Source: Strigamia acuminata
Taxonomy: Eukaryota > Arthropoda > Chilopoda > Geophilomorpha > Linotaeniidae
NCBI GenBank assembly: GCA_949358305.1
Contig: OX442322.1
Coordinates: 5,146,001-5,210,000 of the forward strand
DNA length: 64,000 nt
Direction: 5' to 3'
Shown here: positions 30,635 to 38,484 of the stretch, piece after piece
Layout of the letters: the number at the start of each line of letters is the position of its first letter
Position numbering within the stretch: the first letter of the stretch is position 1
The notes under the pieces: generated by a model
Databases searched by the model: none
Told to the model about the DNA's origin: nothing
What the model saw: only the letters and a program-made list of their open reading frames with translations
Made by a program: the position numbers and the translations under genes

Positions 30635-32750
30635 ATACTTCCCCTGAAACCACTACTCTTTGACTATTGGTTTCACACCAATCAAGTCCCTAAACTTTAC
30701 CAATTTCACCTTTGCCAACGGTTTGGTAAATAAATCGGCCTGATTATCTTCAGTCGATACAAATTCTAGCTTAACCCGCTTTTCCTTGACCTGCTCTTTA
30801 ATGTAGTGAAATCTAACATCTATATGTTTTGATCTGCGGTTTTCAATGTTGCTTTGCGCAATAGCTTTAGCTGGTTGACTATCACACTTCAAAATTGTTG
30901 AACCCCCGATAAATTCCGATAAACCCAGTTCTTCAGTCAACCTTCTCATCCAAACAATGTCCTTTGCGCAACTGCACATAGAGATATATTCCGATTCCAT
31001 ACTACTTGTTGCTACAACTTTTTGTTTGCAACTCTGCCAAACAACCAAATTATCTGCCAGTTTGAGCAAATTCCCACTGTAGGATTTTCTGTCTTCCTTG
31101 TCATTCGCCCAATCCGCGTCCTCGTAAGCGTTTAGCAATCTCTTGCTGTCATTGTAGATCAGTCCATGTGTCTTTGTCCCTGATAGATACTGTAAAATCC
31201 GTTTGACCATCTGCCAATGGTTAGTTTTGGGTTTGCAATTACTGTATATTGCGCCAAAACATTTACTGCATGTGAAATATCCGGTCTTGTGCTGTTTGCC
31301 AAGTAATAAAGACATCCGATGACTTCTCTGTACGGTTCATTCGTTAAATCCTTGAATACTTCTGATTTCTTTTTGTCATTTGTGGAATAAATAACCATTG
31401 GTGTCGTCATTGGTTTGGAACCTTGCATGTCAAAACGCTTCAAAATCTTTTCAATGTATTTCTCTTGCGTGAGAAACACATTTCCATTTTCGTCACGCCC
31501 AAACTCGATTCCCAACATGTATTTCAGCTGACCGAGCTTCTTAATCTCAAAACACTTCTGTAGTCTCCTTTTGATCTCTTGGCACATCTTGCTTGACTGT
31601 CCGGCTATTATCACGTCGTCAACGTACACGCCGATGATTCCCTGTTCTTTTCCGATTTTTATCCAATACACGCACGCGTCTGATAAACATCGCTTGAAAC
31701 CTTGTTTTCCAAGTTCTTTGTCCAATTTATCGTTCCACACACACCTAGACTGTTTTAATCCGTATAGAGACTTTATAAGTCTACAAAATTTGCCTCTGAC
31801 GTTTTTGCCTTTTAAACCCTCTGGAATTTCCATATAAACTTCTTTTTCTAAAATTCTATTCAAATATGCTGTTGTAACGTCAAATTGTTCCATGAACCAC
31901 CCCAAAATCGCGGATATCACAATTATAAGTCGCATCGTGGCTATTCCCGCAACCGGAGAGTATGTTTCTGTGTAATCGTGTCCATATCGTTGTTTAAATC
32001 CTTTAGCCACTAGGCGTGCCTTGTACCGCTCTAGGGATCCATTTGCATGTTGCTTAATTCTGAATACCCATTTGCTTCCAATTGCTTTGCGATCTTTCGG
32101 TAAATCTGTGATTTTCCATGTCCCATTTTTGTGTAAGCTGTTCAATTCGTCGTCAATTGCAGTTTGCCACTTTCCTGCATCATTGGAATTTACAGCCTCT
32201 TGGTAAGTTGACGGCTCATCAAAATTGCAAAACATTGTTGACCCAAACAAATCAAATTCCTCTTCTTCCTCCGAATCTTCTGACTTCGCAGCTTCCGTAG
32301 CGTTCGCAGTATCTGTAGCATTTGCAACAAATTGCTCCGCTTGCTGTTTCGTCTTGCTTCGAAGTGTCATTTGCGTCGGCTCGTAATGTTTCTCAACGGC
32401 TTCTGCTTTTGTCGGCCGTCCACGTTTCAGTTTTACTGTCGGTTGAACTTGTTTTGGTTCGTCTTCAAGCTGAAGTGTAAATACTTCTTTCAAATCTTCT
32501 TCTTTAGTTTCGTTAAAACCAAAATCATCTTCCTTGAATATGACATCACGCGATGTTACTATTTTCTTTTTCTTGGGATTCCAGAAGCGATACTTCTTCT
32601 CCCCGACTGAATATCCAAGAAAAACACATTTTTCTCCGCGATTGTCGAGTTTTCGTCTTTTTGCCGCAGGGACATGCACCACTGTGTTGCAGCCAAACAC
32701 TCTCAAGTGTTTCACTGTTGTTGTAGGAATTACTCCATTGGTTCAAGCAC
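30635..32750 (-). pseudogene. Copia element H: integrase C-terminus, RT and RNase H, truncated
   Basis: Read on the minus strand. The integrase C-terminal part (KHLRVFGC) starts near 32750 without the upstream gag, protease or integrase core. A Lys-rich and acidic linker follows, then RT (KWVFRIKQHANGS, YKARLVAKGF, YVDDVIIAG at about 31620) and RNase H (ADWAND, SSMESEY, KHIDVRFHYIKE). It ends near 30653. A frameshift between 31160 and 31315 separates the RT end from RNase H. A purine-rich tract at 30635-30649 precedes the LTR. No MBD-like segment is seen between integrase and RT here, unlike in F and G. It is a dead, 5'-truncated copy. Confidence 0.9.
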
Positions 32751-32817
32751 CAAATGGGCAATCCATCATTTCTGGCTCAAAAATAGGAGGTGGTTTGAGG
32801 GCGAGAGAATGAGGATG

Positions 32818-32847
32818 TTTAGGTTAGGTTAAATTAGGTTAGGTTAG
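32818..32847 (+). repeat. Short TTAGG (insect telomere-type) array
   Basis: TTTAGGTTAGGTTAAATTAG then GTTAGGTTAG: four to five TTAGG units with one variant. TTAGG is the common insect telomere repeat, and interstitial copies are frequent in some insects. Confidence 0.55.
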
Positions 32848-32850
32848 CCA

Positions 32851-33005
32851 GCGCCATCTATTATCAAAATTGGCTACTAAAAGTCCCAAATTTGGCCCGA
32901 GGACAAAATGGACAAAATGGCGATCGTTTGGTTATGGGTTTGACCAGATGGTCGAATTTCATTAAGATCGGTCCAAAAAAATGGTTGTGTGTTTGAACCG
33001 GTCAC
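32851..33005 (+). repeat. 155-bp direct repeat, copy 1
   Basis: GCGCCATCTATTATC...ACCGGTCAC. It is repeated with about ten differences at 33222-33376, 371 bp downstream. Non-coding. Part of a mosaic of duplicated modules to 34.55 kb. Confidence 0.8.
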
Positions 33006-33103
33006 GTGACATGTGACAAACCAAGTAAGGACTCAGATGGATTTCAGGAGCATAAAAAAAAATGATGCTTACCCATCATAAGGTTCCAAACCGGTTCAAA
33101 CTG

Positions 33104-33179
33104 GTTTTGAAGAGAATGCCCCGTTTTGAAGGGGATTCCCCGTTTTGAAGGGAATGCCCCGTTTTGAAGAGGATTCCCC
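33104..33179 (+). repeat. Minisatellite, four copies of about 19 bp
   Basis: GTTTTGAAG starts at 33104, 33123, 33142 and 33161. Units alternate between GAATGCCCC and GATTCCCC endings, giving a higher-order pattern. Confidence 0.8.
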
Positions 33180-33221
33180 GTTTATGCCCTCAGGCAATAG
33201 CTTTTGTATTGGCACGTGTCG

Positions 33222-33376
33222 GCGCCATCTACTATCAAAATTGGCTACTAAAAGTCCCAAATTTGGCCCGAGGACAAAATGGACAAAATGGCGGCCGTTT
33301 ATATACGGGTTTGACCAGATGGTCGAGTTTCATTAGGATCGGCCCAAAAAAATGGTTGTGTGTTTTAACCGGTCAC
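33222..33376 (+). repeat. 155-bp direct repeat, copy 2
   Basis: Partner of 32851-33005. The TATACGG insertion-like change near 33302 replaces TTATGG. Confidence 0.8.
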
Positions 33377-33660
33377 TCGTCATATTCCCAGGCAGTAGAG
33401 ACAAAACACCACACTGCCATCGGGTCCAGAGTTGTGTTGTAACTGAAACAAATTTTTTTGTAAATTTTTGCGAGTGGGCCATACCCATTTAATGGAAGAG
33501 AGGAGCCAGGTATATTCTACCTTTGGTTCTTTCGGTTCCGGTAGAAGTTTCTATAATTTTCTATGACTTATTTCTGCCACACCCCTTGGGCAGAATGGAC
33601 GTGTCCTACTTACCTTACCTCTTCCTGTGTAATGGGTATGGTCCACCAGCTGTTAATGGG

Positions 33661-33696
33661 TATATAAATAGCTCCAAAAATCAAAATTTTTCAGTT
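33661..33696 (+). promoter_or_regulatory. Candidate core promoter: TATA box and arthropod initiator, copy 1
   Basis: TATATAAATA at 33661 and TCAGTT at 33691, a 30-bp spacing that fits TATA plus the arthropod Inr (TCAGT). The module recurs at 34015-34049. No gene is visible directly downstream on the plus strand. Confidence 0.45.
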
Positions 33697-33820
33697 GCAA
33701 TTCCTGTGCTCAAACCGGGAGGTGAACCCCTGCCCAAATTTCTAATTTTTTTTTCAAAAAAACTTTGAAAAATTTAAAAAAAAAAAAAAACTTAGAAAAA
33801 TTTACAACAAAGCAACCTTA

Positions 33821-33865
33821 GGACAAGAAAGGACAAGAAAGGACAAGAAAGGACAAGAAAGGACA
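33821..33865 (+). repeat. (GGACAAGAAA)n microsatellite
   Basis: Four and a half units of 10 bp. A longer, degenerate relative is at 34171-34290. Confidence 0.85.
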
Positions 33866-34014
33866 CAGATGGATTTCAGGAGCATAAAAAAATGATGCTT
33901 ACCCTTCAATTTTTTTTTCACAAATAAAGAGATATTTAATTGCGTGATGTTATAAGGTTCCAAACCGGATCAAACTGGTTTCTAATTGAATTTTCTTAAA
34001 GGTCACATCACGGG

Positions 34015-34049
34015 TATATAAGGAGTAACAAATCAGAATTTTTTCAGTT
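34015..34049 (+). promoter_or_regulatory. Candidate core promoter: TATA box and arthropod initiator, copy 2
   Basis: TATATAA at 34015 and TCAGTT at 34044, within a segment that repeats 33650-33850 with an offset of about 355 bp. The spacing is kept although the bases between have changed. Confidence 0.45.
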
Positions 34050-34170
34050 GATCAACGACTTTGGGCCCTGAAGGAGTGGGTAACCTATGCTCAAATTTTC
34101 AAAATTTTAAAAAAAAACTTAGAAAAATTTTAAAAAAAAAAACTTTGAAAAATTTACAACAAAGCGATCT

Positions 34171-34290
34171 TAGGACAAGGTAGGACCAGATAAGACAAGA
34201 AAGGACCAGATAGGACCAGATAGGACAAGACAGGACATGAAAAGACAAGATAGGACAAGAAAAGACAAGATAGGACAAGAAAAAGGATAA
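34171..34290 (+). repeat. Degenerate GGACAAGA/GGACCAGA tandem array
   Basis: About twelve irregular 10-bp units related to the array at 33821. Both are preceded by an almost identical TTTACAACAAAGC block. Confidence 0.75.
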
Positions 34291-34310
34291 GCAAGAGCCA
34301 GAAGTGACTG

Positions 34311-34541
34311 GACTAACAAAGTCGGCCTGTTTATGGCACGGCTGACTTAGCTCTGGCATTCTGCTGATGTGAGTTAATTGAGCAGTTGATGATTATTTGT
34401 GGCTGCTGGTTGAATTGTCTGCGCCCTTCCTCGAGCCAAATGACTAAAAGGGTGGTTTGTTTTGTTTGTGTGTTTGTTTGTTTGATCAGTCAGACTAACC
34501 AAGTCGGCCAGTGAATGGCGCGGCGGGCTTAGCTCTGACAG
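34311..34541 (+). repeat. Pair of direct repeats around 50 bp
   Basis: The block beginning GACTAACAAAGTCGGCC (34311-34362) recurs as GACTAACCAAGTCGGCC at 34493-34541. Both go on to a GGC-rich stretch and CTTAGCTCTG. The sequence between is T/G-rich. Confidence 0.7.
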
Positions 34542-34588
34542 TTTTGTTCTTTTTTTTCTTGGTTTTTCTTTTTATTTTCTTTCTTTGT

Positions 34589-34990
34589 CTATCCAAATAA
34601 ATGGCTTATCTCGGCCAATTCCTGTATTTCAGCTATAGTTACATTGTCATGTACGTATTTGACATGTTCGATATTCTCACTGGAAAATCTTCCAAGTTTC
34701 TCCACCAAAGTTTGAATCTTAATCTGAAATGCCGGTCGCCATAAAAGTAACGAATCGGTTTTCTCATCTATTGTACCGCCATAATTGACCAATCGAAACA
34801 AGGATAAGTGTTTCAAAATTACTTTCCTTTCGTCGGTGATTTTATTCTGTTGGAGTTCAAAGAGATACATTTCAATTCTTTTCTTTCTCAAATTGAAGTG
34901 AATATAATGATGTTGCTTATTTTTTATATACAAATTTCTGTTACGGTTATATTTTCGATTTGACATGTACTGGAATACACACCCGTGCAT
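34589..34990 (-). CDS. Unrecognised basic protein in Polinton remnant
   Basis: 133 codons (an alternative ATG is eight codons in). The N-terminus is Asn/Arg/Lys/Tyr-rich (YNRNRNLYIKNK). The rest is mixed, with a predicted helical C-terminus (VTIAEIQELAEISHLF). It lies 114 bp downstream of the protease on the same strand, so it is likely a Polinton gene or a fragment of one. I cannot assign a function; it might be a shortened virion or regulatory protein. Confidence 0.45.
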   Translation of the reverse strand: MHGCVFQYMSNRKYNRNRNLYIKNKQHHYIHFNLRKKRIEMYLFELQQNKITDERKVILKHLSLFRLVNYGGTIDEKTDSLLLWRPAFQIKIQTLVEKLGRFSSENIEHVKYVHDNVTIAEIQELAEISHLFG

Positions 34991-35104
34991 GTTTACACAC
35001 TCCCCGGCATGATTTCGTGCGAATCTTTGTTAATTTCAAAATAGGTTCGTTTTAATTTCTTAAATCATTTCACGTTTTTGTTAAAAACAGATATTGGGTT
35101 TACT

Positions 35105-35524
35105 TTACAACAACTCCAGATTATTCATTCCTCGGACGATTTTAATGATTGTATTCTGCCTGAGATTAAGATTGGCGGCTAAATAGAGCGCAAAGAGGCA
35201 AAACATCCCGCAAGAATCCTCTTTTGTTAACGAATACACTTCTTTCGTAGTATAATCTAGGATAACGTCTCTTCCGACGAAATCTATGATCTCTTTAGGT
35301 GGAACGTTCCCCAAATTATCGAAGTATATGCCTCTGTCGTTGCAAAGATACAAGCTCACCCAATGGGTACCGTCACCCGTCGATGGGTCTAAATTGATGA
35401 CGAAGCTTTCATTCTTGCCCCGGTGATTCGCGAGCGGTTTCAAGCAATCGATGGGCAACACGTTGTTGAAGTGAGCAATACGTAGTTTATTCTTCGCCCA
35501 GTTGTAAATTTCTACGTTATTCAT
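35105..35524 (-). CDS. Adenain-type cysteine protease of the Polinton remnant
   Basis: 139 codons, an ordinary size for this part of a Polinton protease. The catalytic set is visible: His54 in DGTHWVSLY, an acidic residue in YFDNLG (Asp69) and Cys105 in EDSCGMFC. The usual oxyanion Gln before Cys is not obvious. In adenoviruses and Polintons this enzyme matures capsid proteins. The start codon overlaps the integrase stop as ATGA. The ORF is intact, in contrast to the broken integrase before it. Confidence 0.8.
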   Translation of the reverse strand: MNNVEIYNWAKNKLRIAHFNNVLPIDCLKPLANHRGKNESFVINLDPSTGDGTHWVSLYLCNDRGIYFDNLGNVPPKEIIDFVGRDVILDYTTKEVYSLTKEDSCGMFCLFALYLAANLNLRQNTIIKIVRGMNNLELL

Positions 35525-35943
35525 TTTTTAATGTCAACGAGTTCATCCACCCAGGAATTGTGCTTCTGATCGTAGTCGACCCATTTCACTAGGTATTTGA
35601 AACTGCCATCGCTGTTTTTCTTTTTTCTAATGACTTTCTCAATCAAGTAGAGATCATCTACCCCGGTTTCAGTCCTTTGCAGTTCTTCACGGTAAAAGGA
35701 ACCTTTGATCGATTCTCCCAGACTGTCTTTCAATTTGAAAATTGGAGGTTCGTACGGCGTGTCTACTTTATCAATTGTAAAGATTTCATTACTCCAATTT
35801 TGCAAAAACCCTTTGTCAAATATGGATTTGGATTTGGAAATACGCACTCGGTCGCCCACTTTGAATTTAGGCTTGGACGTTGCCGGTTCGAGAAGTAATT
35901 TTAATCTGAGCGCCTTTTCATGTTCGGGAGCCACGTCTTTGTT
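35521..35943 (-). pseudogene. Polinton integrase C-terminus with chromodomain-like end
   Basis: About 140 codons. A frame open after a TAA near 35942 begins in the segment that normally follows the DDE core (VAPEHEKALRLKL). It continues with an SH3-like stretch (FKVGDRVRIS) and a chromodomain-like end (YLIEKVIRKK...YLVKWVDYDQKHNSWV). The catalytic core is absent, so it cannot be active. Upstream sequence changes character at about 35945, which is taken as the truncation point. Confidence 0.75.
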
Positions 35944-36069
35944 GGGTTATTCCATAACTGTTGATCGGTTATAACAGTATATAATCGTGCGCGTTTACGT
36001 TTTAGCGCGTCTGTAGCGATGCAATGGATCACAGTCCAATGCTGCGACACATTGCTCTGTGTCAGTGCG
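35944..36069. other. Short unassigned spacer
   Basis: 126 bp between the Polinton break and a Copia LTR. Nothing recognised except an ATAACTGTTGATCGGTTATA near-palindrome at 35952. Confidence 0.3.
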
Positions 36070-36643
36070 TGTTGGTTGATGTCAATGTGCGCAGCATGCC
36101 GTTGTTGCGTTGCGGGGTATTGTTAACGGCATTTGGATTGCCTACGGTGACTGTGTGTTGTCGTTGCGTGCATCGGAAGAAATTCCCATGCTGGCCCGAA
36201 TACGGTTTCTTAGTTATGATTTGTTTTTTTAGCATTATATAGCTTGTGTTTACAAATTCTAAGGGATTCTTTCTGTGCCATATATGATTTGTCCTATTTA
36301 CTGTATGAGATTCGTTCTGTATACTTTGATGAGTGAAGTCACTCTTTGGCCAAACAGTGAATAAAGTGGCAGCCATATTGGATATGGTTTTAAGCAAAGC
36401 TTAAATAAGATGTCTCCTTCTGTCCAACACTCACCCAACACTCACAGAAACCCAACAATGGTAGCAGAGGATGGTTCTTCGGTTGTGGTGAGTGTTGACG
36501 ACGTTTAGAAAACGTTGGCAAACATTTCCGATCGTTTTACGAGGTGCGGAGTTCGTCGCGCGGCCGGGCGGACATCGAGCGACGAAGCGCTGCCGAAGAA
36601 GACGGGTTTCTTCTGTTGGTCTATAGGACCGTGATATCATCGA
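36070..36643 (+). mobile_element. Copia element E3: LTR, primer site and start of leader
   Basis: A candidate LTR, TGTTGGTTG...CCCAACA (36070-36457, 388 bp), carries AATAAA near 36359. It is followed after one base by a perfect initiator tRNA-Met primer site and about 165 bp of leader. It is then cut by the LTR of element F at 36644. The left LTR end is chosen by the inverted TGTTGG/CCAACA ends only. Confidence 0.55.
36459..36476 (+). promoter_or_regulatory. Primer-binding site, initiator tRNA-Met, element E3
   Basis: TGGTAGCAGAGGATGGTT, one base after the LTR end CCCAACA. Confidence 0.8.
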
Positions 36644-37138
36644 TGTGATATAGAATCACATTACGACCTCCTAATTCATTTATTTATCCCGATGTTTATT
36701 TATATTTGATTATTCATACCGTTTCAGAGTATTCACACTCTATTATTGTATTTACGCATGAGGCATCATGCTATATCTAACCTTTTGTTATACTTTATGG
36801 AATTTCCAATTCCATAACGCCATTTCACGACACTAGGTGTCGTTACTGTATCACTTCTACATCCAAGATGGCGGCGACCAGCGCCTGGCTCTCGCCTCAT
36901 GGTTATTCATGTATTTTCCAACTCATATGTGAGTATTTCGTATTGATTAAATTTATTTTATGCTTTTAAGCATTCATTTATCATTTCTCACGGCATATAA
37001 GCGAATATCGCGGCCGTTTTGTTTACATTTCGTCTCCGACGTCGCCCGTACGCGCGTACCACTCGTACGACGCATTTGTGACAATTTCGCTCGATATTTC
37101 GAGCTGTTTCGGTCGTTTTCCTCTGCTACCAACCTACA
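36644..37138 (+). repeat. 5' LTR of Copia element F
   Basis: 495 bp, TGTGATATAG...CAACCTACA (TG...CA), two bases before the primer site and homologous to the E1 LTR. The left end rests on TG and the change in sequence. No target duplication can be checked. Confidence 0.6.
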
Positions 37139-37158
37139 ATTGGTAGCAGAGAATGGTT
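37121..37158 (+). promoter_or_regulatory. Primer-binding site of F within a perfect hairpin
   Basis: Primer site TGGTAGCAGAGAATGGTT at 37141-37158 (one mismatch to initiator tRNA-Met). CTCTGCTACCAA at 37121-37132 pairs perfectly with TTGGTAGCAGAG at 37140-37151 across a 7-base loop. E1 keeps an 11-bp version of the stem with a different loop. Confidence 0.75.
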
Positions 37159-37616
37159 GCATCCTTTGCACGCTTCATTAGCTACTAATTATCGCCGAAA
37201 ATTTTGCGAATTTCGCGAATTTTGCGGCGAATTTATATTTTCAGATTTCTCGCCATTTTCAAGCTGGATTTCCGTGATTTGAACGTCGACAACGTGTCAC
37301 CGACGTTCACAAGCAACCTGCGCTGCGCTTTACGTGATTCTTCAGTTAATTTCGTTCGAAATTGTGCGGTCTCGCAAATTTTTATTTTTTTCAGGATTTC
37401 GACGATTTTCTCTTCCGACAACGTCGACGAGACGTTTTGCATCAAGAAACAAGACGATTCTCGCTTCATGCACCCCAGCGTGCATGTAGTATCGACGATT
37501 TCTGATTATTAAGACGTTTTATACGCTTTAAGTGAAGAGCCTCGATTTAATCGAGAAGAATTCGGTTTTTCGAAGCCGAATTGCGCTTTTCTAGCGGGTT
37601 TTTCGAGAAAACCCGT
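37159..37616 (+). other. Leader of F, first part
   Basis: Non-coding, matching E1 leader in reverse complement. It ends in CCGT, the left target-site copy of element A (37613-37616). The leader resumes at 50491. Confidence 0.65.
37613..37616. repeat. Left target-site duplication of element A (CCGT)
   Basis: CCGT is repeated at 50487-50490, directly outside the right LTR. Confidence 0.9.
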
Positions 37617-38437
37617 TGTCGCGTCCTACTTTGTATAGGTTTAAATAGCGCTAACGTGTAATACTTTACCTGTGATCAAATATGCAAATACCCAAATGAA
37701 TACCAAATGTATGTAAATAAACAAGTAATTTATTCACCAGGCTTTATGCCTTTAAAATACACTCAGTAATAATTCTAGAGTCGACGTGGTCAGCGTCGAA
37801 CAAAGGATTTCTCAAGATGGCGTCGTCGGTTCCGCGTGGTCGGCGGAACAAAGGCGGCGTCTCGAGTTGTCGTTAATTCGTCACGGATTCGTCTTCACGG
37901 ACGCGGTGGAATGCTCTCTCGAGTCTTCTATCCGTGCCTGTTGTCTAGGGTTTGGTTTAGCGTCGCAGAGGCCTCGTCTAGGAACTTTGGGGTTCCCTAC
38001 AAAGCACTCGGACACTTACTTCGGCGAATAATCGTCTGGGCGATTATTCTGGGTGATTTCACAAGGGCTATTCTCGTGCTTTCGCAGGAATAGCTCGCAA
38101 GTGACTTCGTGAGAGTTACAGTTTGCACTTTACTCAGCGATCCTCGATCAATCCTAACTTGTAGTTGAAGTTGGCCTGACGGTGAGGTAGTTGCTGTGTT
38201 CTTGGTGTCGTTTGTGTAAGTTCTGGTTTTAGGCGGGAAACACAGCCTTTTATGCAGTGGGGTGAAGGGCCGGCGATCAACCAATGGGGGCTGACCACCA
38301 GCCGCTTCCTCCCCCTCGGGGCACACACCTGCCATGGGGAGGTGGAGCCAACTCGGGGGGGAACGACTCTTCAATCATAGTGACTCAGAGGACAAGTATC
38401 CGCCCTGGGGGGACACCTATCCAACTGGGTCACCACA
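37617..38437 (-). repeat. 3' LTR of element A
   Basis: 821 bp, TGTCGCGTCC...GTCACCACA, matching 49666-50486 with no difference that I could find. The first and last bases resemble those of the B LTR. Confidence 0.95.
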
Positions 38438-38439
38438 CG

Positions 38440-38449
38440 TCCCTCCTCC
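38440..38449 (-). promoter_or_regulatory. Polypurine tract of element A
   Basis: The minus strand reads GGAGGAGGGA two bases before the LTR, parallel to element B. Confidence 0.7.
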
Positions 38450-38484
38450 AGCTTCGATCTCGGATCGGAGCGATCTCAATTTTC

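Larger units (their letters stand above)
34589..35943 (-). mobile_element. Polinton (Maverick) remnant
   Basis: Three closely packed minus-strand ORFs: an integrase C-terminus with chromodomain-like end, an adenain-type protease overlapping it by ATGA, and an unrecognised basic protein. Integrase and protease on one strand fit a Polinton. The integrase catalytic core, polymerase, ATPase and capsid genes are missing. No terminal inverted repeats were identified. Confidence 0.7.

Noticed and set aside
33523-33768. 81-codon plus-strand ORF
   Set aside because: Lies across the duplicated TATA/initiator module and poly-T tracts; no homologue in the second copy of the module.
37786-38374. Small ORFs repeated exactly at 49835-50423
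   Set aside because: LTR shadows of element A.
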